A DNA stretch of 64,000 bases. Source: Desulfobulbus sp. Its GTDB lineage: Bacteria > Desulfobacterota > Desulfobulbia > Desulfobulbales > Desulfobulbaceae. The position numbers and the translations under genes were made by a program. A model generated the notes under the pieces. That model worked only from the letters and a program-made list of their open reading frames with translations. It ran no database searches and was not told the DNA's origin. The stretch covers positions 29,155-93,154 of the forward strand of contig NZ_JAVBXR010000110.1 of the NCBI RefSeq assembly GCF_030824455.1, given 5' to 3'. Shown piece after piece: positions 1 through 9,339 of this stretch; positions within the stretch are counted from its first letter, which is position 1; every line of letters begins with the position of its first letter.

Positions 1-124
1 GATAAGGAAGATCGGCCTTATCGAGAATTTGGCGCGAAGTAGTTAAGCCAATACCGTAAATATATGTAAGCGCTCGATCCATGTGTTTGTTGCGTGGCAA
101 ATCCACACCAGCTATTCGTGCCAA
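1..124 (-). CDS. rpsM: 30S ribosomal protein S13 (5' part, runs off the left edge)
   Basis: Only the first 41 codons lie in the window; the rest continues beyond position 1. The reading begins [19 protein letters not shown], the near-invariant amino end of S13, which sits in the head of the small subunit and contacts the P-site tRNA and S19. The start is a TTG at 124-122 (methionine in the protein); an AAGGAG Shine-Dalgarno lies seven bases upstream. It follows rpmJ in the same direction, as in the spc/alpha operons of most bacteria. Confidence 0.93.
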   Translation of the reverse strand, partial: MARIAGVDLPRNKHMDRALTYIYGIGLTTSRQILDKADLPY

Positions 125-184
125 ATTCTTACTCCTTTGTCAGAAACTTGCTTAATTTTAAAAAGAGAGAGGGGGGGGTAAATA

Positions 185-298
185 TTACCCTTGCCGTTGC
201 TTGTGCTTTCGATTGACACAATCCACCCTAACAACCCCTTTTCGCTTTAAAATCTTGCATTCACTGCATATTTTTTTAACCGACGAACGTACTTTCAT
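185..298 (-). CDS. rpmJ: 50S ribosomal protein L36, zinc-binding form
   Basis: A 37-residue protein read by eye: ATG at 298, TAA at 185-187. It begins [20 protein letters not shown] and ends KHKQRQG. The family's zinc ligands are all present: Cys11, Cys14, Cys27 and the following His32, so this is the zinc-dependent (C+) form. It sits between infA and rpsM, its usual place. L36 stabilises the large-subunit rRNA core near helices 42, 89 and 97. A run of about nine G residues follows in the spacer to rpsM. Confidence 0.95.
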   Translation of the reverse strand: MKVRSSVKKICSECKILKRKGVVRVDCVNRKHKQRQG

Positions 299-320
299 GC
301 CGTGCCCCAGACAGATTAAA

Positions 321-557
321 TTATTTTTTGCTCTTTCCGCCCTTAGCGCGGAAAGTAACCCTGCCCCTTGTCAAATCGTAAGGAGACAGCTCAACCGTCA
401 CCCGATCGCCAGGAAGTATTTTTATATAATGCATACGCATTTTTCCGGAGATATGCGCGAGAACCTTATGCCCATTATCCAATTCAACCTGGAACATAGC
501 GTTGGGCAAAGGTTCAATGATAGTGCCTTCAACTTCAATGGCCTCTTCTTTCGCCAT
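321..557 (-). CDS. infA: Translation initiation factor IF-1
   Basis: A 78-residue S1-like OB-fold protein, slightly longer than the usual 72. The amino end [20 protein letters not shown], the central [11 protein letters not shown] and the [11 protein letters not shown] segment are diagnostic. IF-1 blocks the A site during initiation. It has its own 116-base upstream spacer with a promoter candidate (597-625), so it can probably be expressed apart from secY and map. The extra lysine-rich tail (KGGKSKK) is ordinary for the group. Confidence 0.96.
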   Translation of the reverse strand: MAKEEAIEVEGTIIEPLPNAMFQVELDNGHKVLAHISGKMRMHYIKILPGDRVTVELSPYDLTRGRVTFRAKGGKSKK

Positions 558-596
558 GGGTTATTCGCTCCCAAATGATCGAGCATAAATTTTAAT

Positions 597-625
597 CATA
601 TATCGAACAATCCACTTTTTATCAA
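597..625 (-). promoter_or_regulatory. Candidate sigma-70 promoter for infA inside the spc operon
   Basis: On the minus strand TTGATA (625-620) and TATATG (602-597) are separated by 17 bases. The -35 matches consensus at five of six positions, the -10 at four. It lies in the only sizeable gap between map and infA, about 40 bases before the infA start codon. Function is inferred from sequence alone. Confidence 0.5.
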
Positions 626-673
626 GCCATTTCGTGCGCGTATGGCACGTTAAACACAAATCATATGCCGTGG

Positions 674-1459
674 TCACAACAACGATGCTCGCTCACTCAA
701 AATTAGCGGGCCGGAACAGGTCACGGCAACGGAGTGCTCAAAGTGAGCGGATGGTTTTCGATCTGCGGTTACAACTGTCCATTGATCGTGCAAAATCTTA
801 ACTTTTGCGGCTCCCAGATTAATCATTGGTTCGATAGCCAAAACCATGCCTTCAATCATACGTGGTGAAGCTTGCCGCTGCACATAATTGGGAACTTCAG
901 GGGGTTCATGCAATCTCGCACCAATTCCGTGCCCTACAAATTGGCGAACAACAGAAAAGCCCTTTCCCTCAGCATAGGACTGTATGGCCCGAGAAATATC
1001 CGATATCCTATTTCCAACCATAACCTGCTCAATCCCTTTTAAAAGAGAAGTGTGTGTCACCTGCAACAACAAGGAAGTTTTTGGATCAACATCGCCAACA
1101 CCTACTGTAATAGCAGCGTCGCCATAAAATCCGTCAAGCAATGCACCAAAATCAAGCGAAATGATATCCCCATTTCGAAGAATTTTCTTATGGGATGGAA
1201 TGCCATGCACGACTTCTTCATTGACAGAGGCACAAAGACTCGCGGGATACCCTTTGTATCCTTTAAAAGCAGGCAACGCATGATGATCGCGACAAAACGT
1301 TTCAGCGATTTTATCGAGCTCCAAAGTGGAGACGCCTTCACGAATTTCAGATTCAAGCAAGGCAAGCACACCAGAGACGATCTGGTTGGCCCGGTGCATA
1401 ATAGCTATCTCATCGGCAGTTTTTATAGTGATCGATCTATCGTTATGCTCATTAACCAC
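674..1459 (-). CDS. map: Methionine aminopeptidase, type I
   Basis: Removes the initiator methionine from nascent proteins. The metal ligands are seen in order: D in SLDFGALLDGF, D in GDAAITVG, H in GHGIGARLHEPP, E in AIEPMI and the last E in AHFEHSVAVT. A GTG at 1459 is preferred as start because GAGG lies five bases upstream, spanning the secY stop; a longer reading from GTG 1480 (268 residues) overlaps secY by 14 bases but lacks a Shine-Dalgarno. No adk gene lies between secY and map, unlike in many bacteria. Confidence 0.94.
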   Translation of the reverse strand: MVNEHNDRSITIKTADEIAIMHRANQIVSGVLALLESEIREGVSTLELDKIAETFCRDHHALPAFKGYKGYPASLCASVNEEVVHGIPSHKKILRNGDIISLDFGALLDGFYGDAAITVGVGDVDPKTSLLLQVTHTSLLKGIEQVMVGNRISDISRAIQSYAEGKGFSVVRQFVGHGIGARLHEPPEVPNYVQRQASPRMIEGMVLAIEPMINLGAAKVKILHDQWTVVTADRKPSAHFEHSVAVTCSGPLILSERASLL

Positions 1460-1466
1460 AGTGGCC

Positions 1467-2771
1467 TCAGTGTCGTCCACGAATCCGGCCGGCTTTCATG
1501 AATCCATCATAATTACGCATAATCAAGTGGGATTCGATCTGTGAAATAGTATCGATAGCCACTCCTACAACGATCAAAAGCGCCGTGCCTCCAAAATAAA
1601 AAGGCACATTGAGCTTGCTAATGAGAATTGTTGGCATCACGCAAACGGCACTGAGGTATAACGCACCTACAACAGTAAGCCTGACTAACGTGGTATCAAG
1701 AAATTCAGCGGTTTTCTTGCCTGGTCGAATACCTGGAACAAACCCCCCGTTCTTTTTCAAATTTTCCGCAACATCATTTGCCTTAAAAGAAACTGCGGCA
1801 TAAAAAAAGCAAAAGAACACTATCATACCAATGTACATTGCGTAATAATAGATCGTTCCCGGTGAAAATGCGGCGGAAATTTGTTGAACCCAATCAATGT
1901 TAATGAATGACCCGATGGTAGCGGGAAACATCATGATTGATGAGGCAAATATTGGTGGGATAACTCCCGAAACATTAATTTTCAGCGGCAAATGAGAAGC
2001 TTGCCCACCATACACTCTGCGCCCCACTACCCTTTTTGCATACTGTATAGGAATTCTTCGCTGCGAAGTTTCAATAAAAATAATAAAAGCGACAATAAAA
2101 AACATCATTGTCATGATGACTGGAACGAAAATTAAAGACAATTCTCCAGACTTAATAAGTTCGATAGTATTACCAACCGCCGACGGCATTCGCGCAACAA
2201 TTCCGGAAAAAATAATCAGCGAAATACCGTTGCCGATGCCGCGCTCCGTCATTTGCTCCCCGAGCCACATGATAAATGCAGTTCCCGAAGTAAGCGTCAG
2301 AACGGTCATCAGCTTAAATTGCAAGCTAGGATCAATGACAATGGCAATGCCGTTTGGACTAGTCATCCCTTCTAGGCCAGACGCGATGAAGAATCCCTGC
2401 ACAACAGAGAGAACAACCGTGCCGTATCGTGTGTACTGGGTTATTTTTCTACGCCCAGTCTCTCCCTCTTTTGAAAGGGATTCAAGCTGCGGCACGACAA
2501 CAGTCAACAACTGGATAATGATCGAAGCGGAGATGTACGGCATGATGCCGAGCGCAAAAATAGAGAAATTTTCAAGTGCGCCGCCGGAAAACATGTTGAA
2601 CATGCCAAAGAGAGTACTGGCGTTTTTCTCAAAAAAAGCGGCTAATGCTTCCCCATTAATGCCTGGTGTAGGTATCTGTACCCCCATTCGGTAGACTAAA
2701 AGCATCAAGAGAGTGAAAATCACTCTCTTGCGTAACTCAGGGATACTGGCAGCACTCACTAAACCGCTCAT
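1467..2771 (-). CDS. secY: Protein translocase subunit SecY
   Basis: The 434-residue channel subunit of the Sec translocon, with the expected ten hydrophobic segments. It starts MSGLVSAASIPELRKRVIFT and carries the lateral-gate and plug region (GGALENFSIFALGIMPYISA, about residues 65-85), the ISLIIFSGIV segment and the cytoplasmic loop KRVVGRRVYGGQ. GAGGAG precedes the ATG. It follows rplO at three bases, as usual in the spc operon; its partner SecE is encoded in the same superoperon at 28029-28301. Confidence 0.97.
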   Translation of the reverse strand: MSGLVSAASIPELRKRVIFTLLMLLVYRMGVQIPTPGINGEALAAFFEKNASTLFGMFNMFSGGALENFSIFALGIMPYISASIIIQLLTVVVPQLESLSKEGETGRRKITQYTRYGTVVLSVVQGFFIASGLEGMTSPNGIAIVIDPSLQFKLMTVLTLTSGTAFIMWLGEQMTERGIGNGISLIIFSGIVARMPSAVGNTIELIKSGELSLIFVPVIMTMMFFIVAFIIFIETSQRRIPIQYAKRVVGRRVYGGQASHLPLKINVSGVIPPIFASSIMMFPATIGSFINIDWVQQISAAFSPGTIYYYAMYIGMIVFFCFFYAAVSFKANDVAENLKKNGGFVPGIRPGKKTAEFLDTTLVRLTVVGALYLSAVCVMPTILISKLNVPFYFGGTALLIVVGVAIDTISQIESHLIMRNYDGFMKAGRIRGRH

Positions 2772-2774
2772 GCA

Positions 2775-3212
2775 TCACTCCTCAATTGTGCCGCCGGCGG
2801 TGACAATCCTTTCCTTCGCCCCCTGACTAATCTTGTCAACTTTAACCGTCAAAGGTTTCGTTATTTCGCCATTGGCTAAAATTTTCACAAAACCGTCGTT
2901 TTTCACAAGACCAGCATTCACCAATGCTTGCACATCGACTACAGAGCCAGCGTCAAAACGATTCAAATCGTCAAGAGAAATAAGAGTGTAAACCTTTTTA
3001 AAAATATTGGTAAACCCTCTTTTGGGCAATCGGCGATGCAACGGCATCTGCCCACCCTCAAAACCGGGACTTGCGCTATAGCCAGAGCGAGCGCGAGCGC
3101 CTTTATGTCCTCGAGCTGCAGTTTTGCCGCTACCGCTTCCTGGGCCACGCCCTACGCGTTTTTTTGCTTTGCGTGCACCTGCGCTCGGAGTAAGCGTATT
3201 TAATTTTAACAC
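2775..3212 (-). CDS. rplO: 50S ribosomal protein L15
   Basis: 145 residues, the normal length. The glycine/arginine-rich amino half (KRVGRGPGSGSGKTAARGHK) threads into 23S rRNA; the carboxyl half (KPLTVKVDKISQGAKERIVTAGG) is globular. The start is GTG at 3212, four bases after the rpmD stop, with GGAGG inside the rpmD tail, so translation is probably coupled to rpmD. Confidence 0.97.
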   Translation of the reverse strand: MLKLNTLTPSAGARKAKKRVGRGPGSGSGKTAARGHKGARARSGYSASPGFEGGQMPLHRRLPKRGFTNIFKKVYTLISLDDLNRFDAGSVVDVQALVNAGLVKNDGFVKILANGEITKPLTVKVDKISQGAKERIVTAGGTIEE

Positions 3213-3215
3213 AGA

Positions 3216-3395
3216 TTAATCCTCCATTTTGACAAGGTGTTGAACCTTATGCAACATGCCGCGTAATTCAGGAGTATTTTTCCTGGTAACAGTCTTATAC
3301 ATTTTCGTCAAACCCAAACCGACAAGAGTGGCCCTAATCGCCTCAGGACTGCCAATACCGCTTTTGACTTGGGTAAATGTAATTGTCTCGTTCAT
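3216..3395 (-). CDS. rpmD: 50S ribosomal protein L30
   Basis: A 59-residue protein read by eye, ATG at 3395 to TAA at 3216-3218. It reads MNETITFTQVKSGIGSPEAI and later GLGLTKMYKTVTRKNTPELR, the hallmark L30 segment, in its usual place between rpsE and rplO. It is the short bacterial form with a few extra carboxyl residues (LVKMED). Confidence 0.94.
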   Translation of the reverse strand: MNETITFTQVKSGIGSPEAIRATLVGLGLTKMYKTVTRKNTPELRGMLHKVQHLVKMED

Positions 3396-3418
3396 AATCG
3401 CATCCTATTGGTTAGCCG

Positions 3419-3931
3419 TTAAGCAACCATATCGTCAATTGTCATATTCCGCAGGCGAGCAATTTGTTCAGCTGTCCGTAATCTTCGCAGGCCATCCATA
3501 GTAGCTTTGACAAGATTATGCGGGTTATTCGAACCAAGACATTTCGTTAAAATATTCTGGACGCCTGCAGCTTCAAGCACCGCCCGAACGGCTCCGCCAG
3601 CAATAACGCCGGTGCCGTCGGAAGCAGGTTTAAGCATAACGCTACCGGATTTGAATTTGCCTGTAATGTCGTGAGGTATCGATACTGCTGTCAAAGAAAC
3701 AAGCTGCATATCCTTACGAGCTTGTTCTACCCCTTTACGTATTGCTTCAGGAACTTGATTTGCCTTGCCAAGGCCATAACCGACCTTTCCATTTCCGTCT
3801 CCAACAACAACTATCGCGCTAAAACTGAATCGCCTACCACCTTTTACTACTTTAGCGACACGATTAATGAAGACAATTTTTTCGATGAGCTCTTCCTGAA
3901 TCCCCTCTTTAGCTCTCTTAAATTCAGCCAA
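3419..3931 (-). CDS. rpsE: 30S ribosomal protein S5
   Basis: 170 residues. S5 guards decoding fidelity with S4 and S12. The double-stranded-RNA-like amino domain ([21 protein letters not shown]) and the [14 protein letters not shown] segment are clear, followed by the S5 carboxyl domain with [16 protein letters not shown]. The start codon is TTG at 3931; the Shine-Dalgarno is weak (GGGTG), so translation may lean on the gene upstream. Confidence 0.97.
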   Translation of the reverse strand: MAEFKRAKEGIQEELIEKIVFINRVAKVVKGGRRFSFSAIVVVGDGNGKVGYGLGKANQVPEAIRKGVEQARKDMQLVSLTAVSIPHDITGKFKSGSVMLKPASDGTGVIAGGAVRAVLEAAGVQNILTKCLGSNNPHNLVKATMDGLRRLRTAEQIARLRNMTIDDMVA

Positions 3932-3978
3932 GAAACACCCCCGTTGATATAGTTGATCTATAGAATACGATCATCACT

Positions 3979-4344
3979 TTAAAATTGTAGGCCGCCTTCG
4001 CGGGCGCCGTCTGAAAGAGCTTTGATTCTACCGTGGTAAAGATAACCGCCACGGTCAAAAACGATTTTTTCTATGCCAGCCAACTTTGCCTTTTCCGCAA
4101 TAAGAACGCCAACTTTCCGGGCTTGTGCACATTTGTTCGCATCGTCATCGACTGCAAAGGACTTATCATCAGTAGACATGGCCACCAAAGTTTTGCGCTG
4201 CACATCGTCAATTATCTGAGCATAAATATGCCGATTACTCCGATAAACGCTCATTCTTGGTCGCTCAGTCGTCCCAAAAATCGTTTTTCGAATACGTTGG
4301 ACCCGTTTTTTTCTTGCTGTAACTTTCGGATTAGTTTTCGCCAT
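3979..4344 (-). CDS. rplR: 50S ribosomal protein L18
   Basis: 121 residues starting [21 protein letters not shown] longer in-frame reading reaches into rplF and is rejected, as L18 proteins begin here. L18 binds 5S rRNA with L5; the conserved [18 protein letters not shown] and [19 protein letters not shown] segments are present. It lies between rplF and rpsE as expected. Confidence 0.96.
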   Translation of the reverse strand: MAKTNPKVTARKKRVQRIRKTIFGTTERPRMSVYRSNRHIYAQIIDDVQRKTLVAMSTDDKSFAVDDDANKCAQARKVGVLIAEKAKLAGIEKIVFDRGGYLYHGRIKALSDGAREGGLQF

Positions 4345-4369
4345 AATAGGACACTTTAGTTGTTGGATT

Positions 4370-4912
4370 TTATTTCTTGCCGCCGGCTTTGCCGACTTTT
4401 CTGACAATATGCTCATCAAAATAGCGAATGCCTTTTCCCTTATAAGGTTCAGGTTTTCGGATATCTCTGATTTGAGCTGCGGTTAGCCCAACAAGCTCTT
4501 TATCAATGCCCTGGATGTTTATGGAATTATCCTTATCAACTGTAGCGGTTATCCCTTCTGGCAAGATGAATTCAACGCCATTGGAATAACCGACATTCAA
4601 TGTCAATGTTTGAGCATTAATATTTGCTCTATATCCGACGCCTTCAACCATGAGTTTCTTTGCAAACCCTTGATGAACGCCAACAATCATATTATTAATG
4701 AGTGATCGGGTCATGCCCCATAGGGCCATAACCTTTTTGCTGGTGCCCTTAGGGGTGCAAATTAACATGTTGTCCTGCTCATTGACATCAATCTCAGGAC
4801 GAATATCACGCTCAAGAGTGCCTTTTCCACCCAACACGGTAACATGAGTTCCCTGTATTTCAACTTTAATTCCGGTTGGAATTGGTATCGGTTGTTTACC
4901 TATTCTGGACAT
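4370..4912 (-). CDS. rplF: 50S ribosomal protein L6
   Basis: 180 residues with the two tandem L6 domains. It begins [19 protein letters not shown] and carries the carboxyl signature [20 protein letters not shown], which contacts the sarcin-ricin loop region where EF-Tu and EF-G bind. A good Shine-Dalgarno (AGGAG) precedes the ATG. Confidence 0.97.
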   Translation of the reverse strand: MSRIGKQPIPIPTGIKVEIQGTHVTVLGGKGTLERDIRPEIDVNEQDNMLICTPKGTSKKVMALWGMTRSLINNMIVGVHQGFAKKLMVEGVGYRANINAQTLTLNVGYSNGVEFILPEGITATVDKDNSINIQGIDKELVGLTAAQIRDIRKPEPYKGKGIRYFDEHIVRKVGKAGGKK

Positions 4913-4946
4913 TAGCTTCTCCTTATAACAACAAAACTAAAGCAAT

Positions 4947-5345
4947 TTACCATACTTCACAGAGTAATTCGCCGCCGATATTCCGCAACCTCGCTTCTTT
5001 ATCGGTAACGACTCCCTTTGACGTCGTCAAAATTGCCACGCCAAGACCACTCATTACTTTGGGGATTTTATTACTCGTTTTGTACTGTCTATGACCCGGT
5101 TTGCTTACTCGTCTAATACCGGTAATGACACGTTCGTTCTGTCCCCCGTATTTCAGGTCAAGCTTCAGTGTCCCTTGAGGACCTTCCTCGTTGATTGAGT
5201 AGTCAGAGATATAACCTTCGTCTTTTAATACTTTTGCTACACTGACCTTAAGTTTTGACAATGGCATCTCAACTGAACTAAAACGCGACTTCGTTGCATT
5301 TCTAATTCTTGTCAGCATATCAGCCAACGGGTCACTCATGGACAT
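4947..5345 (-). CDS. rpsH: 30S ribosomal protein S8
   Basis: 132 residues, standard length. It begins MSMSDPLADMLTRIRNATKS and ends with the rRNA-binding segment GVAILTTSKGVVTDKEARLR. In enterobacteria S8 represses the spc operon by binding an rplE-proximal mRNA site; no copy of that site was evident here. AGGA lies eight bases before the first ATG; the second ATG, two codons in, is an alternative start. Confidence 0.97.
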   Translation of the reverse strand: MSMSDPLADMLTRIRNATKSRFSSVEMPLSKLKVSVAKVLKDEGYISDYSINEEGPQGTLKLDLKYGGQNERVITGIRRVSKPGHRQYKTSNKIPKVMSGLGVAILTTSKGVVTDKEARLRNIGGELLCEVW

Positions 5346-5399
5346 TGAATAATTCCTCTTAATGAAATTAAAATACTAGATTGAAAAACGTGCTAGCAA

Positions 5400-5585
5400 T
5401 TACCAACTGGACTTGGTTACGCCAGTGATTTGGCCCTGAGAAGCGAGCTTGCGAAAGCATAATCTACATAACCCAAATTTTCGGTAATAAGCCCTTGATC
5501 TCCCGCAAAGTGGGCAACGATTGTAAGCACGGACAGAAAACTTTGGCGTGCGTTTAGCCTTGGCAATGAGTGATTTTTTTGCCAC
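5400..5585 (-). CDS. rpsN: 30S ribosomal protein S14, zinc-binding (type Z)
   Basis: 61 residues, the short zinc-ribbon form. The ligands are CPLC (about 24-27) and CRLC (about 40-43). It starts with GTG at 5585 behind GAGGA. It lies between rplE and rpsH, the usual place. The long zinc-free S14 paralogue of some bacteria is not in the window. Confidence 0.96.
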   Translation of the reverse strand: MAKKSLIAKAKRTPKFSVRAYNRCPLCGRSRAYYRKFGLCRLCFRKLASQGQITGVTKSSW

Positions 5586-5625
5586 AGAATCCTCCTCAGA
5601 AACGACGTGAGCGTTAGTTAGTCAG

Positions 5626-6177
5626 TTAAACAGTTTGTTTTTTTCTAAAAGGCATGCCAATTGCCTCAAGCAAGGCGCGAGCACCGTCGTCGGTTTTCGA
5701 AGTCGTTACAATGGTGACATTAAAACCACGGATCTGATCGATTTTATCGTAATCGATCTCGGGAAAAATAATGTGTTCAGTCACACCCATCGAAAAATTT
5801 CCCCGCCCGTCAAAGCCTTTAGGGGATACGCCGCGAAAATCCCGAACCCGAGGCAAGGCTATGTTGATGAGTTTGGCAAGAAAATTATACATACGATCTC
5901 TTCTTAAAGTAACGCGGGTCCCAATGGGCATTCCTTCGCGCAGTTTAAACGTCGCAATCGATTTTTTTGCACGTGTGACAACGGCCTTTTGACCCGATAT
6001 TAAGGTTAATTCTTGTGCAGCCTTTTCAACTATCTTAGGGTTTTGAACTGCTTCGCCAAGGCCCATGTTAAGGACGATCTTGTCGATACGCGGAATATCC
6101 ATGACATTGGCTATTCCCAACTGTTGTTGAAGTGCAGCTTTCAGTTCGTTCTCGTATTGTTCTTTCAGGGTACCCAT
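5626..6177 (-). CDS. rplE: 50S ribosomal protein L5
   Basis: 183 residues. L5 binds 5S rRNA and contacts the P-site tRNA. The segments [38 protein letters not shown] and [15 protein letters not shown] are family hallmarks. It follows rplX and precedes rpsN in the spc order. Confidence 0.97.
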   Translation of the reverse strand: MGTLKEQYENELKAALQQQLGIANVMDIPRIDKIVLNMGLGEAVQNPKIVEKAAQELTLISGQKAVVTRAKKSIATFKLREGMPIGTRVTLRRDRMYNFLAKLINIALPRVRDFRGVSPKGFDGRGNFSMGVTEHIIFPEIDYDKIDQIRGFNVTIVTTSKTDDGARALLEAIGMPFRKKQTV

Positions 6178-6205
6178 TATTTACTCCGTAAGCAGACAGT
6201 ATCTA

Positions 6206-6541
6206 CTATTTAGCTGACTCGATCGTTGCTTTACAATTTTTACAAATTCGCACTTTAGTGCCGTCGTCCAGCAAATGCTTGCCCATCCTTACGGTTTCAG
6301 CGCATTCAGGGCAAACGAGCATAACATTGGAAATATGTATTGCTGCCTCTCGTTCAATAATTTGCCCCGGCTGGGAGGCGTCAGTCGCTTTCTGATGTTT
6401 TTTTATCAAATTGATACGCTCTACAATGATGCGATCATTTTCGCGTTCAATCCTTAGAACCTTACCAACGCGACCTTTGTCTTTGCCGGCTATCACTTCA
6501 ACTTTATCATTAACGCGTATTTTTGAATTTCCCTGGCGCAT
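6206..6541 (-). CDS. rplX: 50S ribosomal protein L24 with zinc-ribbon-like tail
   Basis: 111 residues. The amino end holds the KOW motif ([19 protein letters not shown]), which starts assembly of the large subunit. The carboxyl half carries two CxxC pairs (CPEC about 75-78 and CKNC about 98-101) that should bind zinc, as in many but not all bacterial L24 proteins; the enterobacterial protein lacks them. Confidence 0.96.
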   Translation of the reverse strand: MRQGNSKIRVNDKVEVIAGKDKGRVGKVLRIERENDRIIVERINLIKKHQKATDASQPGQIIEREAAIHISNVMLVCPECAETVRMGKHLLDDGTKVRICKNCKATIESAK

Positions 6542-6577
6542 GTCTATATTCCTCGATATCTCTTAATAATAAAAATT

Positions 6578-6946
6578 TTATAAAACTTCAGGCGCGAGAG
6601 ATATGATTTTCATAAATCCCAAGGATCTGAGTTCTCGAGCTATCGGGCCAAAAATACGAGTCCCTATGGGTTCGCCATTATTGGCTAGGAGAACTGCCGC
6701 GTTTTCATCAAACTTAACAGTAGTGTCTTCGGGGCGTCTGATAGCCTTAACAGTTCGTACAACCACAGCATTAAGCACATCCCCCTTTTTAACCTTTGCA
6801 TGGGGAATAGCTTCTTTGACTGTCACTACAATAATGTCGCCAATACGTGCATAACGCTTTCTTGTGCCACCCAAGACTCTAATGCAGAGAACTTTTTTGG
6901 CGCCAGAGTTATCGGCAACATTCAACACGGTTTCAGTTTGGATCAT
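6578..6946 (-). CDS. rplN: 50S ribosomal protein L14
   Basis: 122 residues, the invariant length. It begins [20 protein letters not shown] and ends [13 protein letters not shown]14 forms part of the intersubunit bridge with 16S rRNA. It sits between rpsQ and rplX. Confidence 0.98.
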   Translation of the reverse strand: MIQTETVLNVADNSGAKKVLCIRVLGGTRKRYARIGDIIVVTVKEAIPHAKVKKGDVLNAVVVRTVKAIRRPEDTTVKFDENAAVLLANNGEPIGTRIFGPIARELRSLGFMKIISLAPEVL

Positions 6947-7006
6947 GACCTCACCCGATTATCTTCTCAATTCTTATCGTTAAGCTTTGATAGGTGGCAT
7001 AAAAAT

Positions 7007-7261
7007 TTATGCGGCACGCTCAATTATATTTCGAACAAGCCATCTTTTACTTTTAGAAAGCGGGCGACATTCTTCAATTAAGACGAGATCGCCAATTTGG
7101 CATTGATTCGAGGCATCGTGAGCCATATACTTTACCTGCTGACGAATATATTTCCCATAGAGTTTATGAGGAATTTTTCGCTCGACGATGATGACAACGC
7201 TTTTATCCATTTTGTTGCTTACAACAAAGCCTTGTCGCGTTTTCTTTACTTGAGTACTCAT
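7007..7261 (-). CDS. rpsQ: 30S ribosomal protein S17
   Basis: 84 residues from ATG 7261 (MSTQVKKTRQGFVVSNKMDK); a TTG four codons upstream is possible but gives an unusual leader, and GGAAG lies six bases before the ATG. The OB-fold segments SVVIIVERKIPHKLYGKYI and DLVLIEECRPLSKSKRW mark the family. It binds 16S rRNA early in assembly. Confidence 0.96.
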   Translation of the reverse strand: MSTQVKKTRQGFVVSNKMDKSVVIIVERKIPHKLYGKYIRQQVKYMAHDASNQCQIGDLVLIEECRPLSKSKRWLVRNIIERAA

Positions 7262-7289
7262 ATTGTCTTCCAAGTCGGTTGTTAATCAG

Positions 7290-7490
7290 TTACGCAGATT
7301 GGTTTTGTTTTTTTTCAGCAATTACCGTCCGGACTCTTGCTATGTCTTTTTTCAATTGACTCAGTTTCGCTGGATTTTCAAGACGTCTAATTCCATGCTT
7401 AAAGCGGAGTTTAAAAAGGTCTTCGCGCATTTCATTATCTTTCATTTGCAAATCTTCAACAGCTAAGCTTCTCAAGTCTTTTGCTTTCAT
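7290..7490 (-). CDS. rpmC: 50S ribosomal protein L29
   Basis: 66 residues, an alpha-helical hairpin at the exit tunnel near L23. It begins [20 protein letters not shown] and includes [19 protein letters not shown]. The start overlaps the rplP stop by four bases (ATGA), implying coupled translation. Confidence 0.97.
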   Translation of the reverse strand: MKAKDLRSLAVEDLQMKDNEMREDLFKLRFKHGIRRLENPAKLSQLKKDIARVRTVIAEKKQNQSA

Positions 7491-7903
7491 ATCGTTTTAC
7501 TCTTACTGATAACCGTTGTAGGAAACGGTAATTTAAAACTAGCGAGTCGCAACGCTTCCAAGGCCAATTCTTCAGGCACACCCTTCAATTCATAGAGAAT
7601 GCGACCTGGACGAATAGTAGCCACCCAATACTCTGGGACACCCTTGCCTTTACCCATTCGAGTTTCAGCGGGTTTTTTGGTAATGGGTTTATCAGGAAAA
7701 ACACGAATCCAAAGTTTTCCGCCACGTTTAACTTTGCGATTAATTGCGATACGAGCAGCTTCAATTTGTTGCGCAGTCATCCGCCCGCACCCTACAGCTT
7801 TGAGCGCATAATCTCCGAACGCCAGTTCAGCGCCACGGTAGGCCTCTCCATGCATCCTGCCTTTATGCTGTTTCCTATGTTTTACTTTACGAGGACTTAA
7901 CAT
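7487..7903 (-). CDS. rplP: 50S ribosomal protein L16
   Basis: 138 residues. L16 helps place the A-site tRNA at the peptidyl-transferase centre. It begins [20 protein letters not shown] and holds the conserved [20 protein letters not shown] and [20 protein letters not shown] segments. Its stop overlaps rpmC. Confidence 0.98.
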   Translation of the reverse strand: MLSPRKVKHRKQHKGRMHGEAYRGAELAFGDYALKAVGCGRMTAQQIEAARIAINRKVKRGGKLWIRVFPDKPITKKPAETRMGKGKGVPEYWVATIRPGRILYELKGVPEELALEALRLASFKLPFPTTVISKSKTI

Positions 7904-7958
7904 GTGTACAAACTCCTAGGGAAAGTCGATCAAATCGGCGGATAGAGTTAATCGTAAA

Positions 7959-8624
7959 TCAATTAGCCGGCGAGGCATGCTCACCTGCACTCTCTGTGTC
8001 CGCGAGAATCTCACCTTTGAATATCCAAACCTTAACACCGATTATGCCGTAAGTCGTTTTGGCTTCAGCTGTTCCATAATCAATATCAGCGCGTAACGTA
8101 TGCAATGGCACTCGGCCTTCTTTAAACCACTCCGTGCGCGACATTTCTGCGCCGCCAAGCCGACCTGAACAGGAAATTTTGATTCCTTGAACACCAAATC
8201 TCAGGGCCGAGTTGATTGACTTTTTCATGGCCCGACGAAATGCGATGCGGCGTTCAAGCTGAGTGGCTATATTTTCAGCCACAAGTTGAGCGTCAGCTTC
8301 AGGGCGCCGCACTTCTTGGATATCGATAAAGCAATTCCGCTTGAACTTCTGTTCGAGATCCTTTTTGAGCCCTTCAATCTCCGTCCCTTTTTTTCCGATA
8401 ACAATCCCAGGACGCGCGGTGAACAATTTCACTTTAACCTTTTCACCGGTTCGTTCGATAACGATCCTTGAAACACCAGCATGAAAGAGTCGTTGCTTCA
8501 GATACTTTCGTATAAGTTGATCCTGATGCAAATTGCTGGCGTAATCTTTATCAGCATACCAAATAGATTCCCAAGAGCGTGTAATATTAATACGCAGTCC
8601 AATGGGATTGACTTTTTGTCCCAA
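7959..8624 (-). CDS. rpsC: 30S ribosomal protein S3
   Basis: 221 residues. S3 has an amino KH domain that guards the mRNA entry tunnel ([18 protein letters not shown]) and a carboxyl domain ([20 protein letters not shown]). It begins at TTG 8624 with GGAGG six bases upstream, a strong site that compensates for the weak codon. It sits between rplV and rplP. Confidence 0.97.
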   Translation of the reverse strand: MGQKVNPIGLRINITRSWESIWYADKDYASNLHQDQLIRKYLKQRLFHAGVSRIVIERTGEKVKVKLFTARPGIVIGKKGTEIEGLKKDLEQKFKRNCFIDIQEVRRPEADAQLVAENIATQLERRIAFRRAMKKSINSALRFGVQGIKISCSGRLGGAEMSRTEWFKEGRVPLHTLRADIDYGTAEAKTTYGIIGVKVWIFKGEILADTESAGEHASPAN

Positions 8625-8673
8625 GATAATCCTCCGTTCCCTTCTAGTAGTGTCAAAAAGTGTCGATTATTGG

Positions 8674-9006
8674 TTACGCTTCATCGACGATCACGGTGAT
8701 GTGGCTCGTGCGTTTAAGAATTCGGGTAGCTCTTCCCTGTGCCCTAGGGCTAAAACGTTTTAACATTGGGCCACCGTCAACGGAAATTTCCTTCACATAC
8801 AAGGTATCCACGTCAACAGAATCCGTCTGATCAGCGTTGGCGACAGCCGACTCTAATACCTTGCGAATAATTCGCGCGGCCTTTTTAGGCATGAAACGCA
8901 AGGTGGTGACAGCTTTCTCGGCATTCATGCCACGTATAACGTCTGCCACAAGGCGCGCTTTTTGTGGTGAAATCCGTATATATTTTGCGACGGCTTTTGT
9001 TTCCAT
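8674..9006 (-). CDS. rplV: 50S ribosomal protein L22
   Basis: 110 residues from the ATG at 9006, which lies eight bases after AGGAG. A GTG three codons upstream overlaps that Shine-Dalgarno and is less likely. The protein begins [20 protein letters not shown]; its beta-hairpin ([20 protein letters not shown]) lines the exit tunnel, the site of macrolide resistance mutations in other bacteria. Confidence 0.96.
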   Translation of the reverse strand: METKAVAKYIRISPQKARLVADVIRGMNAEKAVTTLRFMPKKAARIIRKVLESAVANADQTDSVDVDTLYVKEISVDGGPMLKRFSPRAQGRATRILKRTSHITVIVDEA

Positions 9007-9048
9007 CGTTTTCACTCCTAAGGATCTTGCTGCAAGATCAGTTATTGC

Positions 9049-9321
9049 TTATCTGCCTTTTTTGTCTGACGCATGCCCATAATATGTCCGGGTAGGAGAA
9101 AACTCACCGAGTTTGTGCCCTACCATATTTTCGCTGACATAAACGGGAATAAACTTGTTCCCATTATGAACTGCGAAAGTCAAACCAACCATTTCCGGCA
9201 ATATATCAGAGCGTCTGGACCAAGTTTTAATGACCTTGCGCGAGCCAGCCTCTTGAGCCTGCTCAACTTTCTTCATCAGATGGCCATCTACAAAAGGACC
9301 TTTTTTAATGGATCGAGCCAT
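9049..9321 (-). CDS. rpsS: 30S ribosomal protein S19
   Basis: 90 residues. It begins [20 protein letters not shown] and carries [20 protein letters not shown] and [21 protein letters not shown]19 forms a complex with S13 in the head of the small subunit. It follows rplB and precedes rplV. Confidence 0.98.
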   Translation of the reverse strand: MARSIKKGPFVDGHLMKKVEQAQEAGSRKVIKTWSRRSDILPEMVGLTFAVHNGNKFIPVYVSENMVGHKLGEFSPTRTYYGHASDKKGR

Positions 9322-9339
9322 AATCTATCTCTCCCTTCA

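Noticed and set aside
3979..4419. A longer L18 start in the rplF tail
   Set aside because: L18 proteins begin at MAKTNPKV (4344), which fits family length. The extra 25 residues are read from the rplF 3' end.
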